NCBI RefSeq assembly: GCF_018448935.1
Contig: NZ_RCWC01000002.1
Coordinates: 45,644-109,643, forward strand
Length of the DNA stretch: 64,000 nt
Source: Photorhabdus noenieputensis
GTDB taxonomy: Bacteria > Pseudomonadota > Gammaproteobacteria > Enterobacterales > Enterobacteriaceae
Direction of reading: 5' to 3'
How positions within the stretch are numbered: position 1 is the stretch's first letter; every line of letters begins with the position of its first letter. Under the pieces are notes generated by a model that saw only the letters and a list, made by a program, of their open reading frames with translations, was not told where the DNA came from and searched no databases. Shown one piece after another: positions 9,626 to 20,196 of this stretch. The position numbers and the translations under genes were made by a program.

Positions 9626-12202
9626 TTGTACCTTTATATCGAAACACTGAAGCAGAGACTGGATGCGATAAACCAACTCAGGTTAGAACGCGCCTCTACC
9701 GCCATGAGTGCGGAATTTAAACAGGTATACAGTTTACTGCCAGTATTATTGCATTATCATCATCCGATGATGCCAGGTTACATTAACGGTAATGTTCCCT
9801 GCGGCGTATGCTTTTTCGTGCATGATGAAGCACAAAAATCGTATCTTAATGATTTAGAAAGTAGATTAGATCACTTCATAGAACAGTCTGCCAATGGTGA
9901 ATTGCCTATTACTGGTATTTACTCAATGGGCAGTACCTCATCAATCGGGCAGAGCGGTTGTTCTGATTTGGATATCTGGGTATGTCATCAGTCATGGCTT
10001 GATAATGATGAGCGCCTTTTGCTGCAACGTAAGTGCACGCTTATTGAACAGTGGGCGGCAGCGCTTGGTATTGAAGTCAATTTTTTTCTTATTGATGAAA
10101 ACCGCTTTCGCCATAATGCGAGTGGTAGCCTCGGTGGTGAGGACTGCGGTTCTACCCAACATATTCTATTACTTGATGAATTTTACCGCACCGCTGTACG
10201 TATGGCGGGTAAGCGTTTGCTATGGGAAATGGTGCCCGTAGAAGAAGAACGCCATTATGATGAATATGTTTTATCCCTTTATGCGCAAGGTGTCTTGACG
10301 CCGAATGAGTGGCTTGATCTTGGTGGACTGGGTGAACTATCCGCTGAAGAGTACTTTGGTGCTAGCTTATGGCAACTCTACAAAAGTATCGATTCCCCTT
10401 ATAAAGCCGTATTAAAAAGCTTATTACTGGAAGCCTATTCCTGGGAATATCCCAATGGTAAGTTACTGGCAATGGAGATGAAACAGCGCCTACATGCTGG
10501 TGAAATCGTCTCCTTTGGCCTTGATGCATACAGCATGATGCTTGAGCGTGTTACCCGTTACCTGACGGAAATTAATGATACGACCCGTTTAGATCTAATA
10601 CGTCGATGTTTTTATTTAAAAGTTTGTGAAAAGCTCTCTCTTAATCAAGATGATAAAGGTTGCATTGGCTGGCGACGCCAGGTTCTAACCCAACTGGTCT
10701 ATGAGTGGAAGTGGGAGCCAGAGCGGTTGAAAATTTTGGATAACCGCAACTCATGGAAAATTGAACAGGTTCGTGATGCGCATAATGAACTGCTTGATAC
10801 CATGATGCAGAGCTATCGTAATCTAATCCGTTTTGCCCGCCGTAATAATCTGAGTGTCAGTGCCAGTCCACAGGATATTGGTGTGCTGACGCGTAAACTT
10901 TATGCTGCATTTGAAGCATTGCCAGGCAAAGTAACGCTGGTTAATCCGCAAATTTCGCCAGACTTATCAGAGAAAAATTTAACATTTATCTATGTTCCTC
11001 AAGGACGGGCAAATCGCAGCGGTTGGTATCTTTACAATCAGGCACCGAATATTGGATCAATTATTGGTCATCAACCTCTGGAATATAATCGTTATCTCAA
11101 TAAACTGGTGTCGTGGACCTACTTTAATGGCTTGTTAACAGAAAAATCATGTGTCCATATTCATCATGGAGGCACCCAATGTGATGAGTTGAAACTGCAT
11201 GAATTGATTAATGATATTTCTGCTCATTTCCCCATCCGTCTGCCAGCACCGACACCGAGAGCGCTTTATAGTCCGTGTGAAATTCGCCATTTGGCGATTA
11301 TTGTCAATCTGGAGAAAGATCCGACGGCTGAGTTCTCCAATCAGGTTGTACATTTTGATTTCCGTAAGCTTGATGTATTCAGTTTTGGTGAATCGCAACA
11401 GTGTTTGGTGGAAAGTATTGACTTACTTTACCGTAATTCATGGAATGAAGTGCGGACCTTACACTTTAGTGGTGAACAATCTGTACTGGAAGCGTTGAAG
11501 ACCATATTGGGCAAGATGCATCAAGATGCCGCACCGCCAGCGGCGGTTGAAGTGTTCTGTTACAGCGAACATTTACGAGGGCTTATTCGAACTCGGATTC
11601 AGCAACTGGTATCTGAATGTATTGAATTACGTTTATCCAGTAATCGTCAGGACCCAGGTCGTTTTAAAGCATTGCGCATTGCCGGCCAGACTTGGGGGCT
11701 GTTCTTTGAACGTCTTAATGTATCTGTGCAGAAATTGGAAAATGCCGTGGAATTCTATGGGGCAATTTCTAATAACAAATTGCATGGGTTGCCGGTGAAA
11801 ATTAATACCAAAGAGACACATTTGCCAGCGGTGGTTGATGGTTTTGCCAGTGAGGGCATTATTCAATTTTTCTTCGAAAATACGCAAGATAGTAAAAGTT
11901 TTAATATCTATATTCTGGATGAAACCAACCGGGTAGAAATCTATTCTCATTGTGAGGGGAGTAAGGAAGAATTGGTACGCGACGTCAGTCGGTTTTATTC
12001 TTCATCTCATGATCGGTTTACCTACGGATCAAGTTTTATCAACTTTAATTTGCCGCAGTTTTATCAGATCGTCCAAATGGAAGGCCAGATTCAGGTTATT
12101 CCGTTTAGTGGCTCATCCTTCTCACATTTGTGTGTGGCTCATGATGGGGAAAATGGTGGAGAAGAACGCCCAGAATTTTATCGTTCTGTATCGCATTACT
12201 GA
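9626..12202 (+). CDS. cyaA: Adenylate cyclase class I
   Basis: An 858-residue class I adenylate cyclase that makes cAMP from ATP. The N-terminal half holds the nucleotidyltransferase site: G102-S103 and D114-x-D116 in [20 protein letters not shown]. The C-terminal half is the regulatory region that responds to the glucose PTS through IIA-Glc. The start is TTG, as in E. coli, and the N-terminus [18 protein letters not shown] is almost identical; this weak start is known to keep CyaA levels low. The tail after the [13 protein letters not shown] block diverges from E. coli. It is monocistronic, facing cyaY. Confidence 0.97.
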   Translation: MYLYIETLKQRLDAINQLRLERASTAMSAEFKQVYSLLPVLLHYHHPMMPGYINGNVPCGVCFFVHDEAQKSYLNDLESRLDHFIEQSANGELPITGIYSMGSTSSIGQSGCSDLDIWVCHQSWLDNDERLLLQRKCTLIEQWAAALGIEVNFFLIDENRFRHNASGSLGGEDCGSTQHILLLDEFYRTAVRMAGKRLLWEMVPVEEERHYDEYVLSLYAQGVLTPNEWLDLGGLGELSAEEYFGASLWQLYKSIDSPYKAVLKSLLLEAYSWEYPNGKLLAMEMKQRLHAGEIVSFGLDAYSMMLERVTRYLTEINDTTRLDLIRRCFYLKVCEKLSLNQDDKGCIGWRRQVLTQLVYEWKWEPERLKILDNRNSWKIEQVRDAHNELLDTMMQSYRNLIRFARRNNLSVSASPQDIGVLTRKLYAAFEALPGKVTLVNPQISPDLSEKNLTFIYVPQGRANRSGWYLYNQAPNIGSIIGHQPLEYNRYLNKLVSWTYFNGLLTEKSCVHIHHGGTQCDELKLHELINDISAHFPIRLPAPTPRALYSPCEIRHLAIIVNLEKDPTAEFSNQVVHFDFRKLDVFSFGESQQCLVESIDLLYRNSWNEVRTLHFSGEQSVLEALKTILGKMHQDAAPPAAVEVFCYSEHLRGLIRTRIQQLVSECIELRLSSNRQDPGRFKALRIAGQTWGLFFERLNVSVQKLENAVEFYGAISNNKLHGLPVKINTKETHLPAVVDGFASEGIIQFFFENTQDSKSFNIYILDETNRVEIYSHCEGSKEELVRDVSRFYSSSHDRFTYGSSFINFNLPQFYQIVQMEGQIQVIPFSGSSFSHLCVAHDGENGGEERPEFYRSVSHY

Positions 12203-12203
12203 T

Positions 12204-12223
12204 TTACCCCGCGATGCGGGGTA
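12204..12223. terminator. Hairpin between cyaA and cyaY
   Basis: TACCCCGC-gat-GCGGGGTA is a perfect 8-bp stem with a 3-nt loop, 2 bp after the cyaA stop and before the convergent cyaY stop. It lacks a T-run, so its efficiency as an intrinsic terminator is uncertain. Confidence 0.55.
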
Positions 12224-12233
12224 GGTTCAAGCA

Positions 12234-12551
12234 TTAAAAGCTGAACTGTTCGCCGCTTTGCTCGGTGATGGCATGTGCTAGCATGGTTAAAAAATTGTCA
12301 CCGCTGCGGTCACAAATCCACTGCTCTTCTTTATAGTCAAAATGATAACCACCGCCTTTGGTTGCCAGCCAGATTTGATGGAAAGGTTCCTGGCGATTAA
12401 TAATAATTTTGCTGTCATTATCAAAGCTCAGGGTCATGACGCCGCCATTGGTTTCACAGTCGATATCGGCATTGCCATCATAATTATCCAACTGCCCTTC
12501 GATATAAAGCATCAATTGGTCGGCTAACTGGTGAAATTCACTGTCGTTCAT
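12234..12551 (-). CDS. cyaY: Bacterial frataxin CyaY
   Basis: A 105-residue frataxin. It binds iron and the cysteine desulfurase IscS and tunes Fe-S cluster assembly. The acidic first helix ([15 protein letters not shown]), [34 protein letters not shown] and [14 protein letters not shown] are the family blocks. A start two codons upstream would sit only 1 nt from AGGAA; the chosen ATG has a 7-nt spacing and gives the E. coli N-terminus. Confidence 0.96.
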   Translation of the reverse strand: MNDSEFHQLADQLMLYIEGQLDNYDGNADIDCETNGGVMTLSFDNDSKIIINRQEPFHQIWLATKGGGYHFDYKEEQWICDRSGDNFLTMLAHAITEQSGEQFSF

Positions 12552-12629
12552 CTTCATTTCCTATTTGCTTTTCGAGGTCTAACTGCGATTATAGAGAATA
12601 TTGACGTATGAATTACAGGCATTAATGCA

Positions 12630-12815
12630 ATGAAGAAAAAATTACGTGGATTTCTGGCTATCATAACCTTATTTATACTTTCTGGCTGTGGACTAAAAGG
12701 TCCCCTCTATTTTCCTCCAGAACAACCATCGACCGAGAAGGTGACAACTGCATCTCAGATTCCCGCGAATACTGAGCAGCAAGGGCAGAAAGTGGATAGT
12801 ACCTCTCAGAAATAA
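12630..12815 (+). CDS. lptM: Small lipoprotein LptM (YifL)
   Basis: A 61-residue lipoprotein: basic start MKKK, hydrophobic stretch, lipobox LSGC with the acylated cysteine at 20, then GLKGPLYFPPE, the signature of LptM. In E. coli LptM binds the LptD-LptE translocon and promotes oxidative maturation of LptD. The remainder is a disordered Q/T/S-rich tail. It is divergent from cyaY and about 50 bp ahead of dapF, the same order as in E. coli. Confidence 0.9.
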   Translation: MKKKLRGFLAIITLFILSGCGLKGPLYFPPEQPSTEKVTTASQIPANTEQQGQKVDSTSQK

Positions 12816-12863
12816 GCGAGATAAGCCGATAGTCAGTGACTAGGGTTTACGGTGGAGCATTAT

Positions 12864-13688
12864 ATGCAGTTCTCCAAAATGCATGGTCTGGGTAATGACT
12901 TTATGGTCGTTGATGCTGTGACCCAAAATGTTTATTTCTCACCAGAGCTGATCTGCCGTTTGGCGGATAGGCATACCGGTGTGGGCTTTGATCAATTGTT
13001 AATTGTTGAAGCGCCCTATGATCCAGATATGGATTTTCACTATCGCATTTTTAATGCTGACGGTAGTGAAGTTGCACAGTGTGGCAATGGAGCGCGTTGT
13101 TTTGCCCGCTTTGTCCGTCTTAAAGGATTAATTAATAAGCGTGATATTAAAGTCAGCACGCAATCAGGGCGGATGATGTTGAGCATCACCAATGATGATC
13201 AGGTTTGCGTTAATATGGGGGAGCCTGAATTTGAGCCGCATCATGTACCATTTCGTGCGTTAAGGGCAGAGAAAACCTATATTTTACGGGTAGTAGAGAG
13301 AACTGTGCTTTGTGGTGTTGTCTCTATGGGGAATCCTCATTGTGTGATTCAAGTACCAGACGTGGAAACGGCCGAAGTAGAAATTTTGGGGCCAGCTTTG
13401 GAAAGCCACGAAAGATTTCCTGAACGGGCGAATATTGGTTTCATGCAGATTTTAAACTGTGGTCATATCCGCTTACGGGTTTATGAACGTGGCGTTGGGG
13501 AAACCCAAGCTTGTGGCAGTGGTGCTTGTGCAGCGGTAGCAGTAGGCATTCAGCAGCAATTGCTCGACAATCATGTTCAGGTAGATTTGCCGGGAGGTTC
13601 ACTGTTTATCTGTTGGGACGGGCCGGGAAAACCGCTCTATATGACGGGACCGGCGACGCATGTTTATGATGGCACAATTCATCTGTAA
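12864..13688 (+). CDS. dapF: Diaminopimelate epimerase
   Basis: A 274-residue enzyme converting LL- to meso-diaminopimelate for lysine and peptidoglycan synthesis. The two catalytic cysteines are C73 in CGNGARCF and C217 in [10 protein letters not shown], at the same numbers as in E. coli. [17 protein letters not shown] is the conserved start; the ATG has GGAG 7 nt before it, whereas an upstream GTG (12852) does not fit. It heads a dapF-yigA-xerC-yigB run with very short spacers. Confidence 0.97.
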   Translation: MQFSKMHGLGNDFMVVDAVTQNVYFSPELICRLADRHTGVGFDQLLIVEAPYDPDMDFHYRIFNADGSEVAQCGNGARCFARFVRLKGLINKRDIKVSTQSGRMMLSITNDDQVCVNMGEPEFEPHHVPFRALRAEKTYILRVVERTVLCGVVSMGNPHCVIQVPDVETAEVEILGPALESHERFPERANIGFMQILNCGHIRLRVYERGVGETQACGSGACAAVAVGIQQQLLDNHVQVDLPGGSLFICWDGPGKPLYMTGPATHVYDGTIHL

Positions 13689-13720
13689 TCGATTCGGATT
13701 TGAGCTGCGGAGCATCGAAG

Positions 13721-14425
13721 ATGGAGAAAAAAGAAGAGCAGTTGAACATCAATGACATACTTGATGATCAGACTGTCGTGGATTATTTGCTGGAAAACCC
13801 CAATTTCTTTATCCGTAATGCATGTGTCGTTGAACAGATGCGGGTTCCTCACCTGGTAAGAGAAACGGTTTCTTTGGTTGAATGGTACATGAATCGCCAG
13901 AGAACACGGATTGCTTATCTGGAAGAAGATATAACTTTGCTCATGGAACAGGCTAGAGTGAATGAACAACTGTTTGAGCAGTTGCTTAAATTACTTATTG
14001 ATTTGGTTGCGGCAGAGAGTTTGCAAGATATGCTTAGTCGGTTAAGTTCATGGGCTAAGAATATGGGGCTAAATAGTGCCAGCATCCGTCTTTTCAATGA
14101 TAAATGGCATATTGGCGCACCACTTGATGCACCTAACTTAGCGCTTTCTCGCAATGCTTTTGAGCCAATTCGGATTCAGCGTTTTGGTAATAAAAACCAC
14201 TATCTCGGTATGCTAAATGGGCCGGAAATTTTATTGCTATTGCCGCAAGTTCGGCAAGTAGGTTCGGTTGCCGTCTCTTTACTGGGAACGAGGGGCGAGC
14301 TAGGAATGGTGATATTTAACAGTCGGAGCCATCAACATTATCAAGAAGGCATGGGAACTGACATGCTTGAGCATCTGGCTAAATTATTGCCGGATATACT
14401 GTCTCGTTGGATTAAACGCATATGA
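13721..14425 (+). CDS. yigA: DUF484 (GAF-like) protein YigA
   Basis: A 234-residue DUF484 protein, the same length as E. coli YigA. It begins with a predicted helical segment ([18 protein letters not shown]), then a coiled coil around residues 45-75 and a GAF-like domain ending with [12 protein letters not shown]. No biochemical role is established; the gene is conserved directly upstream of xerC. The ATG is chosen over an in-frame upstream start (13700) because it gives the family N-terminus [14 protein letters not shown]. The stop overlaps the xerC start. Confidence 0.88.
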   Translation: MEKKEEQLNINDILDDQTVVDYLLENPNFFIRNACVVEQMRVPHLVRETVSLVEWYMNRQRTRIAYLEEDITLLMEQARVNEQLFEQLLKLLIDLVAAESLQDMLSRLSSWAKNMGLNSASIRLFNDKWHIGAPLDAPNLALSRNAFEPIRIQRFGNKNHYLGMLNGPEILLLLPQVRQVGSVAVSLLGTRGELGMVIFNSRSHQHYQEGMGTDMLEHLAKLLPDILSRWIKRI

Positions 14426-15333
14426 TGCAGGAAATTGACCCGTTACTGGAGCCGATTGAGGCATTTTTGCGCTACCTCAGGGTAGAGCGTCGGTTAAGTC
14501 CAGTGACTATCACCAATTACCGTCGCCATCTTGCTACATTGGCTGAGATGGTTTTAGAAATGGGTGTCAGCCAATGGAAAGATCTTGATCCCGCCAAAGT
14601 GAGAATGTTGGTAACACGTAGTCGTCGGGCTGGTTTGCAGTCAGCTAACTTGGCGTTGCGTTTATCTTCCTTGCGCAGTTTTCTTGATTGGCAGGTGATT
14701 CAAGGCGAAATTTCCGTTAATCCGAGTAAAACCGTCAGTACGCCGGGAACTAAGCGTCATTTGCCGAAAAATATCGATGTGGATGAAGTGAACCAACTGC
14801 TGAATATCGATTTTAATGATCCATTATCAGTGCGTGACCGGACGATGTTGGAAGTGATGTATGGTGCTGGATTACGTTTGTCGGAGTTGGTGGGCCTTGA
14901 TTGCCGGCATCTGGATCTTGAAAGTGGAGAAGTCTGGGTTTCAGGTAAAGGCAGTAAAGAGCGGAAGGTCCCTTTGGGACAGACCGCGGTTGAATGGCTT
15001 AATCGTTGGTTGGCGATGCGGGAGCTATTCGAGCCGGAGGATAATGCTGTTTTTGTCTCAAAGAGTGGGCGGCGAATATCAACCCGTAATGTACAAAAAC
15101 GATTTGCGCAGTGGGGAATACGCCAGGGAATAAGCAGCCATATTCATCCTCATAAATTGCGCCACTCTTTTGCCACTCATATTCTGGAGTCCAGTGGTGA
15201 TTTGCGCGCGGTTCAGGAATTACTGGGCCATGCCAGCTTATCCTCCACACAAATCTATACTCATTTGGATTTCCAGCATTTGACAAAAGTGTATGATGTA
15301 GCCCATCCCAGAGCCAAACGGGGGAAATCGTAA
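14422..15333 (+). CDS. xerC: Tyrosine recombinase XerC
   Basis: A 303-residue tyrosine recombinase. XerC with XerD resolves chromosome dimers at dif under FtsK control. The full catalytic set is visible: R152 (GAGLRLSEL), K176 ([11 protein letters not shown]), H244 and R247 ([12 protein letters not shown]), H270 ([11 protein letters not shown]) and nucleophile Y279 (IYTH). The N-terminal SAM-like core-binding domain spans about 10-95. It is a housekeeping recombinase in its normal operon, not a phage integrase. It overlaps yigA by ATGA and yigB by TAATG. Confidence 0.97.
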   Translation: MMQEIDPLLEPIEAFLRYLRVERRLSPVTITNYRRHLATLAEMVLEMGVSQWKDLDPAKVRMLVTRSRRAGLQSANLALRLSSLRSFLDWQVIQGEISVNPSKTVSTPGTKRHLPKNIDVDEVNQLLNIDFNDPLSVRDRTMLEVMYGAGLRLSELVGLDCRHLDLESGEVWVSGKGSKERKVPLGQTAVEWLNRWLAMRELFEPEDNAVFVSKSGRRISTRNVQKRFAQWGIRQGISSHIHPHKLRHSFATHILESSGDLRAVQELLGHASLSSTQIYTHLDFQHLTKVYDVAHPRAKRGKS

Positions 15334-16049
15334 TGCGTTTTTATCGGCCTCTTGCGCCAGTGTTAGCGATGACATTTGATCTGGATGATACACTGTATGA
15401 TAATCATCCCGTCATGGATAAGGCAGAAGAGGAAGTACTGAATTTTGTACGGCAGTATGATTCTAGGTTGAGTCACCTTAATCATCAGGATCTATATGCT
15501 TTCCGTGAATTGACACTTGAGCAGTATCCTGAAATTTATCATGACATGACTTTATGGCGTTGGCACTCTTCAAAGTTGATGTTTTGCCATTACGGTTTTA
15601 ACCGTGAAGACGCTGATCGGGGGGCAGATGATGTCATGGCGCATTTCACACTTTGGCGTAATCGAATTGATATTCCTGAATCAACACATAAAACTCTGGC
15701 GGCACTTGCTGAACAGATACCACTAGTCGCCATTACTAATGGCAATGCAGAACCTGCCGCTTGTGGTCTTGCCCCTTATTTTAAATTTGTGCTGCAAGCT
15801 GGCCCTGATGGGCGCGCAAAACCTTGCAGCGATATGTACTATTTGGCCGCGGATCGCTTGGGTTTACCGTTTGGGCAAATCTTACATGTCGGTGATGATT
15901 TGAATACCGATGTGGCAGGGGCGTTGGCTAGTGGTATGCAGGCTTGCTGGATGAATACCAAGAATAAAAAATTATTGCAGCCAATGGAAAGCCGCCTGCT
16001 GCCTCACATTGAGATTTACGATTTGGCTTCTTTGACAGCATTGATATAA
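15333..16049 (+). CDS. yigB: HAD phosphatase YigB (FMN/5-amino-6-ribitylamino-uracil phosphate)
   Basis: A 238-residue haloacid dehalogenase-like phosphatase, identical in length to E. coli YigB. The nucleophile motif is FDLDDTLYDN, motif II is AITNGNAE and motif IV HVGDDLNTDVAGA. E. coli YigB dephosphorylates the riboflavin precursor 5-amino-6-ribitylamino-uracil phosphate and FMN. The start codon overlaps the xerC stop. Confidence 0.93.
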   Translation: MRFYRPLAPVLAMTFDLDDTLYDNHPVMDKAEEEVLNFVRQYDSRLSHLNHQDLYAFRELTLEQYPEIYHDMTLWRWHSSKLMFCHYGFNREDADRGADDVMAHFTLWRNRIDIPESTHKTLAALAEQIPLVAITNGNAEPAACGLAPYFKFVLQAGPDGRAKPCSDMYYLAADRLGLPFGQILHVGDDLNTDVAGALASGMQACWMNTKNKKLLQPMESRLLPHIEIYDLASLTALI

Positions 16050-16062
16050 TCAAGAAATTATT

Positions 16063-16078
16063 CTGTATAAAAACACAG
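16063..16078. promoter_or_regulatory. LexA box upstream of uvrD
   Basis: CTGTATAAAAACACAG fits CTG-N10-CAG and the SOS consensus. It lies 38 bp before the uvrD start, the position of the SOS box in E. coli, and implies damage-inducible transcription separate from the upstream operon. Confidence 0.85.
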
Positions 16079-16115
16079 CAACCTCTGGTCGCTGTCTAAT
16101 CAATTGATGGTAACT

Positions 16116-18278
16116 ATGGACGTCTCCTATCTGCTCGAAAGTCTGAATGACAAACAACGGGAAGCTGTAGCTGCTCCGCGAACCAATATGTTGGTATTAG
16201 CTGGCGCAGGGAGTGGTAAAACCCGGGTTCTGGTACACCGAATTGCTTGGTTGTTGTCGGTGGAGAAGGCTTCGCCATTTTCCATTATGGCCGTGACCTT
16301 CACCAATAAAGCGGCTGCGGAGATGCGCCATCGGATTGAAAACTTGATCGGTACCAGCCAGGGTGGAATGTGGATTGGTACGTTCCACGGTTTGGCTCAT
16401 CGGTTGTTACGAGCGCATCATCTGGATGCTAATTTGCCACAGGATTTTCAGATTCTTGACAGCGAAGATCAACATCGCCTGCTTAAACGCATTATTAAAG
16501 CGATGAATCTGGATGATAAACAATGGCCAGCTCGTCAAGGCATGTGGTACATCAATGGTAAAAAAGATGAGGGATTGCGGCCACAGCATATTGAAAGTTA
16601 TGGCAATCCTGTTGAGGCGACATGGCAGAAAATTTATCAAGCTTATCAGGAGGCTTGTGATCGGGCCGGGTTGGTGGATTTTGCCGAGCTTTTACTGCGA
16701 GCCCATGAGTTGTGGTTGAATAAACCTCAGATTCTGCAACATTACCGTGGCCGTTTTACTAATATTCTGGTGGATGAGTTTCAGGACACTAACAGTATTC
16801 AATATGCCTGGATTCATCTGTTGGCAGGGGAAACAGGCAAAGTGATGATTGTCGGAGATGATGATCAATCTATTTACGGTTGGCGTGGTGCTCAAGTCGA
16901 GAATATTCAGCGTTTCCTGAAAGATTTTTCCGGTGCTGAAACTATCCGTTTGGAACAGAATTACCGCTCCACCAGTAATATTTTGAAAGTTGCCAATACA
17001 TTGATTGCCAATAACAGTGATCGTCTGGGTAAAAATTTGTGGACTGATGGTGTAGAGGGTGAACCTATTTCCCTTTATTGTGCATTCAATGAACTGGATG
17101 AAGCCCGCTATGTGGTTAGCCGGATTAAAAACTGGCTTGAAAATGGTGGCGCTTTGAAAAATTGCGCCATACTTTACCGCAGCAACGCGCAGTCCCGTGT
17201 ACTGGAAGAGGCGTTGTTACAGGCATCAATGCCATACCGTATTTATGGTGGTCAACGATTCTTTGAGCGTCAGGAAATTAAAGATGCACTGGCTTACTTG
17301 CGTCTGATCGCCAATCGTCATGATGACGCGGCGTTTGAACGTGTAGTGAATACGCCTACTCGTGGTATTGGTGACAGAACGTTAGATATTGTGCGCCAGG
17401 CGGCGCGTGAACGGCAGCAAACCTTGTGGGACTGTTGCCAAATATTGCTGCAAGAGAAAGTGCTGGCCGGGCGTGCCGCTGCGTCCTTGCAACGTTTTAT
17501 TGAACTGATTGACGCGTTATCGACAGAAACTGAAGAGATGCCATTGCATGTTCAGACTGACAGGGTTATCCGAGATTCTGGCCTGCGAGCGATGTATCAG
17601 CAGGAGAAAGGTGAAAAAGCGCAGGCACGGATTGAAAACCTTGAAGAACTTGTTACCGCGACTCGCCAGTTTAGCTATCAGGAAGAAGATGAAGATTTGA
17701 CGCCATTGCAGGCATTTCTTTCCCATGCCGCGCTGGAATCGGGAGAAGGGCAGGCCGATGCTTATCAGGATTCAGTGCAACTGATGACATTACATTCGGC
17801 TAAGGGACTGGAATTCCCACAGGTATTTATTGTTGGCATGGAAGAAGGCATGTTCCCAAGCCAGATGTCGATTGAAGAAGGCGGACGTCTGGAAGAGGAG
17901 CGTCGCTTGGCTTATGTGGGTTTGACGCGTGCAATGGAAAAATTGACCATCACTTATGCCGAAAGTCGTCGTTTATATGGCAAAGAGGTGTATCATCGAC
18001 CATCTCGTTTTATTGGGGAACTGCCGTCAGAATGTATTGAAGAAGTGCGGTTACGTGCGACAATATCTCGTCCGGTTAGCCATAGTCGGTTGGGCACACC
18101 TATCAGTGCCAATGATAGCGGTTATGCTCTTGGACAACGTGTTCGTCATCCTAAATTTGGTGAAGGAACCATTGTCAATATGGAGGGGAGTGGTGAACAT
18201 AGCCGATTGCAAATCGCGTTTCAAGGGGAAGGGATTAAGTGGCTGGTGGCTGCTTATGCCAGACTTGAAATGGTCTGA
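16116..18278 (+). CDS. uvrD: DNA helicase II UvrD
   Basis: A 720-residue superfamily 1A 3'-5' helicase, the exact length of E. coli UvrD. It unwinds DNA in mismatch repair and nucleotide excision repair and strips RecA. Motifs: Walker A GAGSGKT at 30-36, TFHGLAHRLL, Walker B VDEFQDTN, GDDDQSIYGWRGA (motif III), EQNYRST (IV), LMTLHSAKGLEFPQVF (V) and VGLTRAM (VI). The C-terminal Tudor-like part (RVRHPKFGEGTIVN) is present. The ATG giving MDVSYLLESLNDKQREAV is chosen over an upstream ATG at 16104. Confidence 0.98.
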   Translation: MDVSYLLESLNDKQREAVAAPRTNMLVLAGAGSGKTRVLVHRIAWLLSVEKASPFSIMAVTFTNKAAAEMRHRIENLIGTSQGGMWIGTFHGLAHRLLRAHHLDANLPQDFQILDSEDQHRLLKRIIKAMNLDDKQWPARQGMWYINGKKDEGLRPQHIESYGNPVEATWQKIYQAYQEACDRAGLVDFAELLLRAHELWLNKPQILQHYRGRFTNILVDEFQDTNSIQYAWIHLLAGETGKVMIVGDDDQSIYGWRGAQVENIQRFLKDFSGAETIRLEQNYRSTSNILKVANTLIANNSDRLGKNLWTDGVEGEPISLYCAFNELDEARYVVSRIKNWLENGGALKNCAILYRSNAQSRVLEEALLQASMPYRIYGGQRFFERQEIKDALAYLRLIANRHDDAAFERVVNTPTRGIGDRTLDIVRQAARERQQTLWDCCQILLQEKVLAGRAAASLQRFIELIDALSTETEEMPLHVQTDRVIRDSGLRAMYQQEKGEKAQARIENLEELVTATRQFSYQEEDEDLTPLQAFLSHAALESGEGQADAYQDSVQLMTLHSAKGLEFPQVFIVGMEEGMFPSQMSIEEGGRLEEERRLAYVGLTRAMEKLTITYAESRRLYGKEVYHRPSRFIGELPSECIEEVRLRATISRPVSHSRLGTPISANDSGYALGQRVRHPKFGEGTIVNMEGSGEHSRLQIAFQGEGIKWLVAAYARLEMV

Positions 18279-18373
18279 AAATAATATCCAGGTTGAATGT
18301 TGACAGGCTTTTTCTTCTAAGCGTAACATTCGCGCCTTACGATCACGTAGGGAGTAAAGGAGACTTATGATAC

Positions 18374-19324
18374 ATGCTGAGCGCATTTAAATTAGAGAAT
18401 AATCGCCTGCTCCGTCTTGAGTTTGAAGAGGGAGAAAAGTTATCTGATTCCTTATGGGTCGATTTGGTTGAACCGGCAGAGCAAGACAGGCTGCAAGTTC
18501 AAAATGAATTAGGCCAAATTCTGGCTACCCGACCGGAGCTGGATGACATTGAGGCGTCGGCGCGTTTTTTTGAAGATGAAGACGGGATACACGTTCACTC
18601 ATTTTTCTACTTTGAAGACGCGGAATACCATGCAGGCAACGCAACAGTTGCATTTACTATTCGTGATGGTCGTCTCTATACATTGCGAGAGCGGGAGCTC
18701 CCTGCGTTCCGATTGTATCGTATGCGTGCTCGTAATCAGACATTAGTTGATGGTAACGCTTATGAAGTGCTGATGGATCTGTTTGAAACCAAGATCGAAC
18801 AGTTGGCTGATGTTATCGAAAATATTTACAGCGTGCTGGAATCCCTGAGCCGGGTCATTATGGAAGGGAAACAGGGTGATGAATTTGATATTGCCTTGTC
18901 CAGTCTTGCTGAACAGGAAGATATCGGCTGGAAGGTTCGCTTGTGTCTTATGGATACTCAGCGTGCGCTTAACTTCTTGGTGCGACGGGCTCGTTTGCCG
19001 GGAGCTCAACTAGAGCAGGCCCGTGAAATCTTGCGGGATATTGAATCGCTGCTGCCACATAATGAATCTCTGTTTCAGAAAGTTAATTTTTTGATGCAGG
19101 CGGCAATGGGCTTTATCAATATTGAACAGAGCAGAATTATCAAAATTTTCTCGGTTGTCTCTGTGGTATTCCTGCCGCCAACGCTGGTGGCTTCCAGTTA
19201 TGGTATGAACTTTGATTTTATGCCGGAGTTACACTGGACATTTGGTTATCCGGGCGCAATTGGTTTAATGATTGCTGCCGGTCTTGCACCGTACCTCTAT
19301 TTTAAGCGGAAGAATTGGCTTTAA
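18374..19324 (+). CDS. corA: Magnesium/cobalt channel CorA
   Basis: A 316-residue CorA with the same length and C-terminus ([10 protein letters not shown]) as E. coli. It forms a pentameric inner-membrane Mg2+ channel. A large cytoplasmic funnel domain is followed by two membrane helices; the selectivity signature YGMNF lies between them. The ribosome site AAAGGAGA is about 11 nt upstream. A 7-codon ATG reading frame (18367-18390) with closer spacing to the same AGGAG overlaps this start in another frame (see findings). Confidence 0.97.
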   Translation: MLSAFKLENNRLLRLEFEEGEKLSDSLWVDLVEPAEQDRLQVQNELGQILATRPELDDIEASARFFEDEDGIHVHSFFYFEDAEYHAGNATVAFTIRDGRLYTLRERELPAFRLYRMRARNQTLVDGNAYEVLMDLFETKIEQLADVIENIYSVLESLSRVIMEGKQGDEFDIALSSLAEQEDIGWKVRLCLMDTQRALNFLVRRARLPGAQLEQAREILRDIESLLPHNESLFQKVNFLMQAAMGFINIEQSRIIKIFSVVSVVFLPPTLVASSYGMNFDFMPELHWTFGYPGAIGLMIAAGLAPYLYFKRKNWL

Positions 19325-19736
19325 TATATAGCCGCTATAATAATTGTATTATGGCGGCTATAATAAAAATAATACGATAATAGTTTAATCATCTTTTTGT
19401 GGCGGCATTGGGTTTTATTATTATTTTAAAATATTGATTATTGAATTGAAATAATCTTAATGTTATTAAATGCTTATTCTATATGGTTTCTATAATCTCT
19501 GATTAGATATATAACTTGGAGTGCTTTTTGTTTTAAAAGAAGCTTTTATTATTTTCTATCTTTAATGTGATTAAGGTTTTAATTTTTTAATTGAAATATT
19601 ATTAACCTTAATTCTACAGTTTTATATTAAATGTGAAAACAGGATGAGTTAAATTAAATTTTTTTAAAAAATAGTGTTTTATTATTAAAGATGTGACGAT
19701 AAAGGGTATTAATATATAAAATAGAATTAGATTATT
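19325..19736. other. AT-rich intergenic spacer between corA and the GNAT gene
   Basis: About 410 bp, extremely AT-rich, between convergent genes. It begins with a 9-bp inverted repeat TATAGCCGC/GCGGCTATA (19328-19362) right after corA, which may be a terminator although no T-run follows. I see no gene or RNA in the rest. Confidence 0.5.
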
Positions 19737-20189
19737 TTACAGGGTGTATTTAATCATACGAATTGCTGTTCCTAATTGAGTATATTCTTTTCCCAAATAT
19801 TTAAAGCCAAGGGCAATATAAAACCCTTCTGCTTGCGGATTAGCCATCACTTGTAATGATGCTTTGCCTTTTATATGAAGATCATTTAATGCGATTTGCA
19901 CCAATTGCTTGCCAATGCCTCGATGCCAAAAGGTTGGTTCAACAAATAATCCATCAAGTTCAGCATTTCCATCAGATTGAGGCAATACAACACTGAACCC
20001 TAGAATTACGCTAGCTTGTTCTGCAACATAAACATACCCTGCTTCAATATGCTCTATAGGCAGTTCTATCATGTGGGGATTTGCTAGTAATAATTCTCTA
20101 TCTTCTTCCCACATAAGAGACGCCCGTAATTGCAGATCTTCAAGTGCGATCTGTTCGGTTGTATTAGCTAATCTGATGGTTATTTTCAT
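19737..20189 (-). CDS. GNAT-family N-acetyltransferase
   Basis: A 150-residue GNAT protein. The acetyl-CoA-binding motif A is in VEPTFWHRGIGKQLVQIA (R/Q-x2-G-x-G/A variant HRGIGKQL), preceded by ELDGLFV and followed by MANPQAEGFYIALGFKYLG, typical of the fold. The acceptor substrate cannot be told. It lies 7 bp after rarD on the same strand, so it is probably co-transcribed. It is not part of this segment in E. coli, so it is a local addition. Confidence 0.82.
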   Translation of the reverse strand: MKITIRLANTTEQIALEDLQLRASLMWEEDRELLLANPHMIELPIEHIEAGYVYVAEQASVILGFSVVLPQSDGNAELDGLFVEPTFWHRGIGKQLVQIALNDLHIKGKASLQVMANPQAEGFYIALGFKYLGKEYTQLGTAIRMIKYTL

Positions 20190-20196
20190 TGTTTTG

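Noticed and set aside
14422..15333. Phage or island integrase
   Set aside because: All features and the operon context identify it as housekeeping XerC.
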